Shown: positions 32,203-42,594, numbered from the stretch's first letter. The stretch is 64,000 nt of DNA from Acanthosepion esculentum (GCA_964036315.1 OZ038485.1:102219341-102283340), one strand, 5' to 3'. Notes: a model not told the origin generated them from the sequence alone. Numbers and translations are program-made.

Positions 32203-32607
32203 TTGTCTTTTGGCTTGTCTTCTTTTCCTTTTCAATTGTATTATTTCTTAATGATTTTTATTTATGCTTCGTCTGACCTGAGCAGTTTTTGTTGTGTATT
32301 AATTCTTATCTCTATTGAATATTACAGATTTGTTTGTGACTGTCAGATATTACCTGGCATTGTTTCAGCTAAGAGCAAACTGAATCAATCAAATTGTCAT
32401 GTTTTTAAAAATTTTACTTCATTTGAAATCCATGAAGAGGTTAAAAGTAACAAAACCTTTCAAGAAGAAAAAGAATTATTATATTCAAAAATTGAAAAGC
32501 TATGGCATATTAACATAGCTTCCAATGAATGTTTAAATGTACTTACTTATGACACACTTAAAAAAAAAACACAACTTCTAAATATTGCAGCTATAAGTAG
32601 GTGCTGA
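32203..32607 (+). CDS. unidentified open frame, weak exon candidate
   Basis: 134 codons open. The first third is hydrophobic and probably noise. From about 32380, after CATTGTTTCAG (possible acceptor), it reads AKSKLNQSNCHVFKNFTSFE and then charged EEVKSNKTFQEEKELLYSKI EK, ending near AAGTAGGTGCTG where GTGCTG could be a poor donor. The charged half is protein-like, but the DNA is A-rich, which favours Lys/Asn/Glu codons by chance. No homology recognised. Confidence 0.15.
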   Translation: MSFGLSSFPFQLYYFLMIFIYASSDLSSFCCVLILISIEYYRFVCDCQILPGIVSAKSKLNQSNCHVFKNFTSFEIHEEVKSNKTFQEEKELLYSKIEKLWHINIASNECLNVLTYDTLKKKTQLLNIAAISRC

Positions 32608-32609
32608 AA

Positions 32610-33285
32610 AATTCTGTCTGACAAACCCACTTTCCAAAATCTGACCAAATATCAAAATTATTTTTGGTTCTATCTCCTTGGTTAGGCCAAGAATTTTTCA
32701 GTACTCCTTCATATTGCTTTAGTATTATGAATAGGAGGTCGACTCCAAGAATCATGAGCTGTACAGATTTGTCTTCAAGCTAGAAATGACAGCAGACATA
32801 CCAAACACGAGTAAACATTATTTGCTGGCTTTTCAGGGCTGGAAGTCGATAACAATTAACTGAAGCTGACAGCCAGTGAGTGACCCATCCTCCCTGTAAG
32901 CATTTCCTGATTGTACTAAAAGGGTATGCTTGTAGAAATATACTTGAATCATTTTGAAATATTGTTCTCATCTTTGTTGTTGTCATAGACACGTTTCAAC
33001 CAAGTACACTCTGGCCATCATCAAGTGTCCATTGTTTGGCTGATATGAGATACCTGTTGATTATTGTTATTTTGTCTTTATGATGCTAGTTATTGTTCAT
33101 TTCTGCTGAAACAATGCTTCACTGTGGAAATAGTTGAGGGAACCAGGAATATTCTGGATGACCCACTATAACATGGAAACTAGAGTCATGTGCCATATTT
33201 TGTATACAAACTGAAAAACACCTAAAAAAAAAATTATTTCTTTCCTGAGGTAAAAACTACTGCAAACAGGAGACAGTGATCTTCT
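32610..33285. other. sequence with a CTTGATGATGGCC...GTTGAAACG element
   Basis: On the minus strand at 32985-33030, GGACAC-TTGATGATGGCCA ... TTGGTTGAAAC-GTGTCT folds with a 6-bp outer stem, an internal loop of TTGATGAT opposite GAAAC, and a 5-bp inner stem. It is followed by the ACAACAAAGATGAGAACAAT segment shared with SINE family C tails. No gene seen. Confidence 0.5.
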
Positions 33286-33289
33286 ATGT

Positions 33290-34660
33290 GTTGTGTCTCT
33301 TCTGCACATGTGCAATCGTGGACCTCCACAACTTCCTATCCCTTGTAGTTCTTAATAACATTTTTTGACATTGCTCTCCACCCTGTTTCTTTGGGGGTGT
33401 TGTGACCAAGTACTTGGTTAAGAAATAACAAAACAAGAGGTTGCAGATAAATAGTGAATTGAACAGTAGATACAACAGAAGTGGGTTACACGACTTGGGA
33501 GTGTGTATTAGTTGACCATCATTCAGTCTATATCACCCTTAATATTTAACAGCACCCCCATGAGGGATATATGTGGCACAAAGCTGAGTTTAACGTGGGT
33601 CATCTGAGCCTGTGGGCTCGGCCAAAAAATCCCCGTAAAACAAGCCTAAATGGGTTTGGATCTGTCTACCTCCCCGGACAAAACCCTGCCTCATCTGGGT
33701 TCCTGTCTGCCAATAGCAGTGAGCTCAACAGAAGCTGTGAACAGCCTCAGAAGAACAGTCTATATCACTGTTCCCCTGACTTTATAGTATTTTTTTAACC
33801 TTATTGGGTGTCCTATAATTTCAGCTTTGTGCTACATCTAAGTTATGCTTAGATTACCTCTCCACCTTGTTTTGCCATCTATTCACACAATCTCATCAGG
33901 TAAATGGCTTGTTGCCTTACCCTATTTCTCTTGTCTTCAGTATGTCCTGTGAGCATCAAATTTTCCAAGCTTTCCTTCTTCATTATGTGTCCAAGGAATT
34001 TCAGCCGTTTCTTTGTAATTCTGAATATGTGTCTATTTTTCCTAAAATTGGAGGGACATTATTTTTATTTATTTATAATAATAATGTCCCTACATCACTC
34101 ACATCATAGCAGCAGAAATTAGCCTCATGTTCACAGATAAAAGCATACTTGACAGGAAATAAAACATACAATTTACCATGCTTTTTCAGTTATTTTTGTA
34201 TGTTAATTTTATACAGTTTATTTATATTCTTGCATGTGTTAATGTGTGTATTTTTTAGGTTACAATTGTTTTATGGTACATGTGATAAAAGGGAATAGTT
34301 ACTCCATAGTATTACAAGCCATATCACAGAGAGAAGTTGAACACGTGTTGCCTGTAGCAAGGTTCATGGTGAAGAGATTGAATTTAATGTCTTTTTGGTG
34401 GGGTATTTCCAGCAGAAACAGTTCTTGTTGCATGCTGGGAGAGTTTTATTGTTTTTATTTTTTATTTATTTTATACAACGTTTTTATGCTATTGTTTTAT
34501 TTTATTCATAATTTTCATTATTATTTTATATTTTATTTTTATTTATTTATAATAATAATAATAATAATAATGTCCCTACAACACTTCTTTGTTGTTTACA
34601 TACACTGTGTATGGTATTCTCGGCATCCTTTGTAGAACTACATTTCTGTTACCTCCCGAC
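33290..34660 (-). mobile_element. RTE-like LINE 3' fragment, interrupted twice
   Basis: Three minus-strand LINE blocks are collinear: 33300-33370 (CCACAACTTCCTATCCCTTG), 33865-34060 (AGTATGTCCTGTGAGCATCA, CAAATTTTCCAAGC, ATTATGTGTCC) and 34575-34660 (TATGGTATTCTCGGCATCCT). Between the first two lies GC-richer DNA (33550-33797, unassigned) plus a SINE piece TTGGGTGTCCTATAATTTCA (33798-33855) like 53840-53950. Between the last two, about 490 bases are flanked by direct repeats of TTTTTATTTATTTATAATAA with ATGTCCCTACA (34064-34096 and 34541-34582). Confidence 0.65.
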
Positions 34661-34869
34661 GCAAGGAAAAGCAATAAACAGATTCATTTCATCCTAACAA
34701 ATAAGTTTGCTTAGAATGTAAGCAGTTATGAACTGAAATTTTACCCATTGGAAAGATACCCTCTCAAATTTCAAAATTGACACATTGTGGTAGCAAAAAT
34801 GCCTTCCAAAAGCTATGCAAAGTATTAAGAACAGAAAAATGTCCTAATATACAAAGAAAAAAGAAGTAT

Positions 34870-35330
34870 GGAAGTGTTATGTAAGATCAGTCCCCTTATA
34901 TGTCAGTGAATGCTGGATAATCTTTTCACAGATGAATAGGAGACTTGAAGCAACAGAAATGTGGTTCTACAGAAGGATGCTGAGAATACCATGGACAGAA
35001 TATGTGAGCAACAACAAAGTTTTAGAGAAAATGAAACAAAAAGGCGACTTATACTTAACATCAGGAATAGAGAGTTGAAATTTCTAGGGTACATAAGAAG
35101 GAAAGAGGGCTTGGGAAATTGGATACTCACAGGACAGATTGATAGCAAGAGGGAGAGATGAAAATAATGCATAACCTATCTAGCAAACTTGAGTAAATGG
35201 ATGATGAAGCAAGATTTAGGAGAGATAACAGACACACAAAATTTATTAAGAGCTACAAAGGACAGGAAATTGTGGAGAGCCATGATCACCAATATCCTGA
35301 AGGGACATGGCGCATAGAAGAACCAATGAT
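34870..35330 (+). mobile_element. RTE-like LINE 3' fragment (plus strand)
   Basis: Reads GAAATGTGGTTCTACAGAAG (WFYRRMLRIPWTEYVSNNKV), LKFLGYIRRKEGLGNWILTG and GQI..KRERG in shifting frames, then AAGAGCTACAAAGGACAGGA and GAGCCATGATCACCAATATC at the C-terminus. It is the best template for recognising the minus-strand copies at 5093, 33290, 42595 and 56215, and sits in inverted orientation about 200 bases from the 33290-34660 copy. Confidence 0.75.
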
Positions 35331-35473
35331 TAACATTATCAAAAATGGAATCAGCATTCAGAGTTCAAGTTCCAGCAGAGACAGTTAATGTTCATTATGA
35401 ACTCATGTCTTTGGGAAATATATGAATCTCTCTTTAACCTCCAGGTCCTGTGTTAAATAACAACCGTCTAAGA

Positions 35474-36119
35474 CAGGGTTCCCAATTTGGGCTATATCTC
35501 TCACCAGCGGCTGATTTCAACTGTTGGGTGGCCAATGAGTAACTGAACAGAAACTGGTCGATGATATAGGATTTTGAGTAGTAAAAAAGTATTTCAACAT
35601 ATGCTAGTTCAAAAAAATATTCAAATGAGATATGCAAAGAACCTGTATAACAAACAAAAAAAAAACAGGAGTCTCAATGGAAATAAATGGGTCAGATATG
35701 ATATAAAAATTCATGTAAACAAGGGTTAATTTGCTATTTTCTATAGTTTTGAGAAGGGTCATTAACATAGTAATGTATATTGTTTTTAATTTTATAATTA
35801 TGAACAGAAATTTTTGTCAATACTTGCGATGCTAATCCTAACCATAAAACTAAATTATATATAAATTTAAATAGTCAAGCTTGCTTTCATTTGTTCTTTA
35901 ATACAGTAGTAGTAGCAGAAGCAGTAGCTGCTATATAAGCATTATTTGTTACCCCATTTTAGTATTTTTTATTACATCATAAAGTCAGTTTATGAACCAG
36001 TAACAAACTTTTACCAAAACAATTTTGGTATGCTTTTGAATATTTACTGTACAAGTCAGTGATGGAAAATCTTTACATGTGAAAGTGGGCAACGACACAA
36101 AAATGGTTGGGAATTCCTG
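35474..36119. mobile_element. non-autonomous hAT transposon, 646 bp
   Basis: Left end CAGGGTTCCCAATTTGGG and right end GGTTGGGAATTCCTG are inverted hAT termini (CAGGGGTTCCCAA type of the Charlie group). They are flanked by a perfect 8-bp direct repeat GTCTAAGA at 35466-35473 and 36120-36127, the hAT target duplication. Removing the element restores the host SINE-like sequence. The interior has no transposase frame. Confidence 0.88.
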
Positions 36120-36127
36120 GTCTAAGA

Positions 36128-36254
36128 ATATGACAACTTTGAATTTAAAATTGGAGATGACAACAAGAACCAAGAACAATTATGGCAGTGCAATTTCCAG
36201 ATATTAAATAGGATAATGTGGAAAGAGCCATGATCATCTACATCTTGAAGAGGC
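36128..36254 (+). mobile_element. LINE tail remnant
   Basis: GTGGAAAGAGCCATGATCAT and ACATCTTGAAGAGGCATGGC repeat the RTE C-terminal block found at 35270-35315. It forms part of the host sequence into which the hAT element inserted. Confidence 0.55.
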
Positions 36255-36289
36255 ATGGCACCTATTTCTTTTCATAGTTTCAGATTTTT

Positions 36290-37345
36290 TTCCTTTCTTC
36301 TCTGTCATCTCTCCCCCTGCTTTCTTCTCTGTCCCTTCTTTGTCTCCTCTTTCTTTTCTTTCATTTTTTCACGCTTTGCTCTCTTTCATTTTTTCCATTC
36401 TTTCTTCCATTTCTACTCTTTGCTCTTTCTTCCTTTCCACACTTTCTTCTCTTTCTTCCTTTCCACACTTTCTTCTCTTTCTTCCTTTCCACACTTTCTT
36501 CTCTTTCTTCCTTTCCACACTTTCTTCTCTTTCATTCTTTCCACACTTTCTTCTCTTTCATTCTTTCCACACTTTCTTCTCTTTCATTCTTTCCACACTT
36601 TCTTCTCTTTCATTCTTTCCACACATTCTTCTCTTTCATTCTTTCTTCTCTTTCTTTTCTTTCATTCTTTCTTCTCTTTCTTTTCTTTCATTCTTTCTTC
36701 TCTTTCTTTTCTTTCATTCTTTCTTCTCTTTCTTTTCTTTCATTCTTTCTTCTCTTTCTTTTCTTTCATTCTTTCTTCTCTTTCTTTTCTTTCATTCTCT
36801 CTTCTCTTTCTTTTCTTTCATTCTCTCTTCTCATTCTTCTCATTTTTTCTTTCTTCTCTTTCATCCTTTCCTCTTTCATCTCTTTCATCCTTTTTTCTTT
36901 CATTTTTTCCACTCTTTCTTCTCTTCAATTCTTTCCTCTCTTTCCTCTTTCATTCTTTTCTTTCTTTTATTCTTTCCTTTCTTTCGTTTCTTTCATTCTT
37001 TTCCTTCTTTCCTCAATGTCTTCTTTTGCATTCATTCTTCCCTCTTTCTTTTTTATTTATTCATCTCTTGCTTCTCTTTCATTGTTTTTACTCTTTCTTT
37101 TCTTTCATTCTTTCCTCTTTTTCTTGTCTTTCATTCTTTCATCTCTTTCATTCTTTCTCTATTTCTTTTATTTCATTCTTTACCTTCTTTTCTCTGTGTC
37201 TTCTTTTTCATTCTTTCCTCTCTTTCTTTCCTTTCATTCTCTCTTCTCTTTCATTCTTCCCTCTCTTTCTTTTCTTTCTTTCCCCTCTTTCCGCTCTGTC
37301 TTCTCTTTCATTCTTTCCTTCTTTTCTTTCTTTGTTTCTGACTTC
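36290..37345. repeat. 1-kb polypyrimidine tract with 26-bp subrepeats
   Basis: The plus strand is almost pure C/T. TTTCTTCCTTTCCACACTTTC units (36430-36530) change to TTTCATTCTTTCCACACTTTC, then to TCTCTTTCTTTTCTTTCATTC units (36640-36830), then lose regularity. Long Phe/Ser/Leu frames in three plus frames follow from it. Such mirror-like homopyrimidine tracts can adopt triplex DNA. Confidence 0.95.
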
Positions 37346-37404
37346 TTAATTTTGGTAATGCACTCCATTTGAAACAGTTCAAAACAGTGCCTGCTTTGTG
37401 GCTG

Positions 37405-37633
37405 AAACAGTTTCCTATTTCTCCAACAACATTGTCAAAGACCAGCATTTAAAAAATTTCAAATGCTGCTTTTCAGAGTCTGCAGTCTTAGCCCCCACCT
37501 GGAAGAATGATGTAACACTTTTGTTTTCTCTACATTTAACCTTATAGTGTACTGAGCTAAGCTAAGCACAGTTGATATTGATGCCATTAGAAACAGAATA
37601 ATGCTTACTTTAGGATGATCAGTGTTGTTTGAG
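37405..37633 (+). repeat. left arm of a 1.1-kb-spaced inverted repeat
   Basis: From AACAGTTTCCTATTTCTCC to GATGATCAGTGTTGTTTGAG this matches the reverse complement of 38739-38968 at roughly 90 percent by eye over about 229 bases, with only small indels. Contents are not any other family seen in the window. See the right arm and the exon between them. Confidence 0.9.
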
Positions 37634-37975
37634 TGATGTTTATATTCATATTGATTAGATTATAAAATATTGAGCAAATTTGACAGTAAATTCCAAGGGA
37701 TTTGAAATATTTGTACAAGACTAATAAAAAAAATGGAAAAAGAAAACCTAAAGAAAAAAAATGATTCAATCTAGAACTTCTATCTGAAAGCAAAATAAGA
37801 AAAAGAAATCTTTCATCTTAATAAATATTCAAACTTTTGATGTTGATCTTGTTAGGCTTCCATAGATATTTCAGATTGATTCATCAGGCTTCCAAACAAG
37901 TCCAAGGTGAAAGTAACAGACCTCTCATTGGTATTTGCTTTTTTGATTTCTAATGTTTTCAGTTTTCTTTTTCAG

Positions 37976-38081
37976 GTTCTGACTTTTCATCCAAATAACC
38001 AACCACAACGAAAGCTTACTGGGACAAACAAGTCTGACTGGACTTGTATACGATTCCTATATGCCGAAATATTATTCTTTG
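37976..38081 (+). CDS. candidate internal exon (106 nt), unidentified protein
   Basis: The best exon signal in the window. A long pyrimidine tract ends TTTTCTTTTTCAG before 37976 and a strong GTGAGTAAT donor follows 38081. Only one of three frames is open between them, phase 0 in and phase 1 out, giving VLTFHPNNQPQRKLTGTNKS and then DWTCIRFLYAEILFF. The composition (Trp, Cys, Pro, Gln, Arg present; few Ile/Asn/Lys) is unlike frames in the surrounding AT-rich DNA. I do not recognise the family. The exon lies between two inverted arms (37405-37633 and 38739-38968). It does not splice in frame to 54375-54454 directly, so other exons would lie in between or elsewhere. Confidence 0.5.
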
Positions 38082-38309
38082 GTGAGTAATCTCTTTTGTT
38101 ACTATTCCCTTTTGGTCATAGCTAAAATATAAAAACTGAAAAGAAGTATTTACTTTTTATTAAAAATTTTCTTTATATGTGACAGACTCTTCAGAAAAAA
38201 AGTTTTATTTCTTTTATTAATTAACTAAAGGCATAGACGAGTATCGGTCACATACTAACTCTGTCCTATAATCATTGTTAGATTTGCATGTACATTTCAT
38301 ACACTAAAT

Positions 38310-38700
38310 CAGGGGTTGGCAACCTCCAGCTCCTGGGCCACATCCAGTCCAAAAGGATTTTTGTCCAGGCCCTCCAAGCAAGTGGCAGAAAAAATACCAG
38401 TTGGAGTTAATCGACTTACAATGTGATGAATCCACTGCTGACTTCTACAATAAATGTTTTGCCAAGTGGAAAACAGAAAAGCCTATTGAATAGTGTGAAA
38501 ATGATGGTATCATTATTTAGGGGTACATATGCTTGGGAACAATTTGTTTTGAAAATGAAATATACTAGAAGTCATTTAAGAACAAGGTTGGGTGTTAACC
38601 ACCTGGATGTTGTTTTGCTCCTGTCATCGATAAATATTTCACCTGATGTGGAGAAGTTATTGAACAATAAACAGAAACAAGTGCCTCATTAAATAATCTG
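38310..38700 (+). pseudogene. hAT (Charlie-type) element relic with transposase C-terminal dimerisation domain
   Basis: The left terminus CAGGGGTTGGCAACCTCC at 38310 is a typical Charlie-group hAT end. Downstream LELIDLQCDESTADFYN (38401-38451), then in another frame VSLFRGTYAWEQFVLKMKYT, RSHLRTRLGVNHLDVVLL and SPDVEKLL match the order of the hAT C-terminal domain (usual LFGSTYxCEQxFSxMK ... SxxRxRLTDxHLxxxL ... PDIxxL). A frameshift near 38455 and loss of everything between terminus and C-terminus show a deletion relic. No right terminus found before the inverted arm at 38739. Confidence 0.75.
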
Positions 38701-38738
38701 CCATTTCTAACTGTATTTTGTTTGTATATATAACTTTA

Positions 38739-38968
38739 ACTTAAACAACACTGATCATCCAAAAGTAAGCATTATTCTGTTTCTAATGGCATCAATATCA
38801 ACTGTGCTTAGCTTAGCTCAGTACACTATAAGGTGAAATGTGGAGAAAACAAAATTGTTACATCATTCTTCCTGGTAGGGGCTAAGACTGCTCACTCTGA
38901 AAAGCAGCCTTTGAAAATTTTTAAATGCTGGTTTTTGACAATGTTGTTGGAGAAATAGGAAACTGTTT
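38739..38968 (-). repeat. right arm of the inverted repeat
   Basis: Reverse complement of 37405-37633 (ACAACACTGATCATCC ... GGAGAAATAGGAAACTGTTT). Together the arms enclose about 1.1 kb with the candidate exon and hAT relic; transcripts spanning both would form a long duplex. Confidence 0.9.
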
Positions 38969-39510
38969 AACTTTACTGTACTTTTTAAACCTCCAGAACA
39001 AGGCAGCCTTCAGGATGTAATGGTCTGAAGTCAAGACAATTTATTATAGTACATTTGATATCATGGCTCTCCTCCAAGACACTGCATAGCTTTCTGGCCT
39101 ACTCTCTCCAAACGGTTGCCAAGCCCAGCACTAAATAGAACAACTTTTATGGGACAGAGGTCATACTGTTCTTTCTTTTATGACTGTCCTTCTTCACACC
39201 TCTTGGACTGATACTACAGATTCCCAAACAAAGAACTGAACCAAATAACAGAAACTACATCACTTGAAAACTTTCAACGGCATCAACAACTGAAATGGCT
39301 AACATGTAACTTGAAGAGAAAATAATGACATAATCAATATGTTTATCTACTTAACGCTGTTGGCAAGTATTGTATTTTGTTGATATTATAAACATTACCA
39401 TTTCATTCCCAACCTCTGTTTTGGTTATTCCTCATTCAGTAACCCTTTTCTAGGTTACAACAGCTATGCAGTTCCAACCTTACCAGATAAACAGTATCAC
39501 TGTCTTCAGA
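38969..39510. other. unassigned sequence
   Basis: Moderate composition, e.g. GGCAGCCTTCAGGATGTAATGG at 39002, reminiscent of decayed transposon sequence but not assignable. No open frame of note. Confidence 0.35.
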
Positions 39511-39671
39511 TTAAAAATCCATATCAGCTATAATTTATTTCATGAATGTTGTTATAGTCATCTCTTCAGACTGAATATTTTTAAGAAAAATCTTTTTGTA
39601 AAAATATTAAGTCTGAAGAGATGAATATAACAATATTCATGAAATAAATTATAACCAATATGGATTTTTAA
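39511..39671. mobile_element. 161-bp foldback element (MITE candidate)
   Basis: Arms of about 72 bases (TTAAAAATCCATAT at the left, ATATGGATTTTTAA at the right) pair with few mismatches around a 17-base loop at about 39583-39599. Includes TCATCTCTTCAGACT and its complement. TTAA at both outer ends could be part of the arms or a piggyBac-type target. Confidence 0.85.
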
Positions 39672-40545
39672 GGTGTTTTCTTAATTTATCATTATATATA
39701 TATTGGGAAAATTGACAATATAGACAAATTTTTCACTCTCTTACTCTCATCAAATGAAAAATGGTAAGAATGCTAAAAAAACTAAATAAAAATTTAATTG
39801 AATTTTCTTTATCTGCCATATTCGATGAAACATATTTAAAAAGAAGGTTATATATATATATATATATATATATAAGATTGCTTGTACTCAGGATAATCCA
39901 TTAAGGATTTAAATATTTGGGATAATTCACTGAAGGGTTAATTTGTAAGTCTTAGCTGTTTTTCTTCCACTGTATTGAAAATAATTTTTAGTAAGAGGAA
40001 ACGAAATTGAAATTTTAATCTAGTTTTCTCTGAATTTTATTTTCATAAGTTAATCCTTCTTAAAATATGATCTTTTTTTCTAATTTAAATTACAAACAGC
40101 AATTCCTGTATTTGACAGTTTGCAATCTGCAAAAGTCTTAGCATTTTAATGAAATTTAAAAACATTACAATTCACGTCTAAACTTGTAAGCTCAACATTA
40201 TTTTAAGCCTAATTTTATGTTCAGTGTCAAAGGACATTAGTTTACATATTCACTACTGTCAAGCACAAAATGAAATTAATTATATAATGTCGCCCTTTTA
40301 TTGAAATTAGAATTTTTTTTCAAATTCTCACAGTATTTAGTATTGTTGAAGTTAGCACTAGCATTTTTTTGTTAGGATTTACAAACTCTGTTTCATTCAA
40401 TTTCGCAAACCAATTGATGAAGTTTGAATAAGGTCTTTGAAAAAATACTTTGACAAAAGCCCTACTTTATGATTTAATAATTTCTTTAATTTAATTTAAA
40501 TTGATAGGACTGCATTGTAAACAGTATTTTTTAAGAAAATGTCTT
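39672..40545. other. AT-rich sequence with one (TA)n run
   Basis: TA run at 39850-39874; otherwise no recognised feature. On the minus strand the last part may be the untranslated 3' end of the Helitron relic. Confidence 0.4.
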
Positions 40546-40549
40546 TTTT

Positions 40550-40626
40550 CCTTTTTAACAGCAAAGAACAAAATTTTAGGATTTCTTACTCTTGAGCATG
40601 CAACATACAACTGGCCATGTGTAAAT
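40550..40626 (-). pseudogene. Helitron helicase C-terminal motif
   Basis: Minus-strand translation is FTHGQLYVACSRVRNPKILF followed by FAVKK. THGQLYVA(C/L)SRV is the conserved motif VI region of the Pif1-type helicase of Helitrons and also occurs in related Pif1 helicases. Surrounding DNA does not continue the domain, except possibly a LINE-like piece LTPDLKWNPYIQSIA just upstream (about 40690), so this is a small relic joined to other repeats. Confidence 0.7.
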
Positions 40627-40629
40627 ATT

Positions 40630-41425
40630 TCTTTCTAGAGGCAAATTACAACTTTTTGAAGCAATTGATTGTATATATGGGTTCCATTTCAGGTCTGGGG
40701 TGAGATTAATTTCCAATAGCCATTCAAATCAAGTGGCCTCCTTGAGAGAACATCTGTCCATTATGATTGACAAAAAATTCATGACATTCTCGATGATGGT
40801 AGAATATTATCCATGTATTTTGTCTTTTTGACATTTGATTTTTTTTCTTTTTGCTTTCTATCACTACCTTGTATTAGCTTCAGGAGGGGTCTGGGTTTAT
40901 TGCTTGGTGTCTGAGGCATCCGCAAAAGGGGAAGTGCCGAGGGGGGCTTGGGCAGTTTTTCCACAGTATTGCCATTAAACACACTTTAAAACTTGACCTT
41001 GTGTCACATTTGCTAGTGATGTGGATGTACTGAAAAATACTCTTAGCATTCTGTCAATTTCATTTCCAAGTTTGCTATCAATACAGTTAAAGGATACTGG
41101 CTTATGCAAATGATTTTTGTCCTTGTTTAAGAACTGACTCCATTTTTTTCTTCTGTGTTGTGTTCTGTATTATTTATGTCTGTCACCTGCAATCATTATT
41201 GATTGATTCCTTTGATTGATGTTCATTAATCATTCACATTTAGCATTATAATGAATTTTTTATCAAGGGATGCAAGATAATATGGAAATACAATTATTTC
41301 TCCGCAGCTTAATTAGCCTATAGTATATCTGCACATGCCACTAATAATACTTGCTTGATTTTGGTATCCCCAGTTTACAGTTTGCCTCTTGGGGTGTCTC
41401 TCTTCCTGACAACCATACATTCTGA
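40630..41425. other. unassigned sequence, decayed repeats
   Basis: On the minus strand 40680-40720 resembles a CR1/Jockey RT segment; the rest shows no motif. The minus frame 40779-40982 is Pro/Lys/Leu-rich and unsupported. Confidence 0.35.
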
Positions 41426-41428
41426 CTG

Positions 41429-41741
41429 TTTACGGTGGAGTAATGGATAGCATCTTGGATTAAGGAATCGGAGAGCAGAGTTCAAATTCCAGTCGAAAAC
41501 ATTAAATTCACTTACGTGCTAATAATACCCTTGGGAAAGGTATGAATCCTCCTCTTCTCCACCCTCTCCAGCTATGGGTAAATAGCAGGACAGACTGGGT
41601 TCTATAGCCTTGGATGGCAACTGGGCTACTGCAGAAAGAAATGGCAACCTACTATGGGGAAAAAATCTGCCGCGTCAGTCAAGTATCGAAAGATACATGA
41701 TCGCCTAAGTGTGTATCGCGCATGGCACATAACTGACTGAC
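41429..41741 (+). mobile_element. tRNA-derived SINE family B
   Basis: GGTGGAGTAATGGATAGCAT (A-box region), CAGAGTTCAAATTCCAGTCG (B box), ACCCTTGGGAAAGGTATGAA, GCAGAAAGAAATGGCAACC and the terminal GTATCGAAAGATACATGATC ... AACTGACTGA. Full length by comparison with the next copy, 190 bases downstream in the same orientation. Confidence 0.88.
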
Positions 41742-41929
41742 AGAAGAGAATAAAAAGGGGTTAAAAGTAGTAAAAAGAAATAGAGAAAGAGACGGGGCGG
41801 GAAAAAGGATAAAAGAGGCAAAACAGGTGAGGAGAAAAGAGCAATGGAATGACAAAGAATAAGAAAGAAGGAAAGCAAATAGAAGGGAAAATAATAAGAA
41901 GGAAAAAGAAAGCTAAGAAAATAAAGGAG

Positions 41930-42236
41930 GCACAGTTGAGTAATGGATAGTGGCTCTGATTAAGGAATTGGAGGGCTGAGTTCAAATTCCAGTCAAATCC
42001 ATTACATTCACTTATGTGCTAATACCCTTACGAAAGGTATGAATCCTCTTCTTCTCCCCCCAACTATGGGTAAATAGCAGGACAGACCGGGTTCTATAGC
42101 CTTGGATGGCAACTGGTCTAACGCAGAAAGAAATGGCAACCTTCTGCAGGAAAAAAAATCTGCCTCGTCAGTCATGTATCGAAAGATACATGATCACTTA
42201 AGTGTGTATTATGCATGGCACATAACTGACTGATAA
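41930..42236 (+). mobile_element. tRNA-derived SINE family B, second copy
   Basis: Starts GGAGGCACAGTTGAGTAATG and ends CATAACTGACTGA, near full length and very similar to 41429-41741. The intervening 41745-41925 is A/G-rich (AGAAATAGAGAAAGAGAC). Confidence 0.9.
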
Positions 42237-42594
42237 TTGCTGTTTAGTCTTTTTTCTTGCCTTCCTTTACTACCTTCTCTGGGAGTTCTTACAGTTTCCT
42301 TTCTGTGCCTGCTATCAACACTGTGTCACCTGTATATCTTATGTTGTTAAGACTATGGCTGCCTATAATGAATCCTGGTAGGACTTCTAATTCTCTCAGA
42401 ATTGCCACACTGTACAGGTTGAATAAATGCAGTTAGAAGACATCCTTGTCTTACAACCCTGTCTATTTTTGTATATTTACTGAAACTATTTTCTATTCAT
42501 ATACACATGGTTTAACCCCAGTATAAGTTCTGAATTATTCTAGTATCTTTTCAAATTAAATCAAACTTTCCTAGCAATTCAAACAGTTCTTCTT

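Noticed and set aside
36255..37372. 364- and 333-codon Phe/Ser/Leu frames suggestive of a membrane protein
   Set aside because: Translation of the polypyrimidine tract, open in several frames at once.
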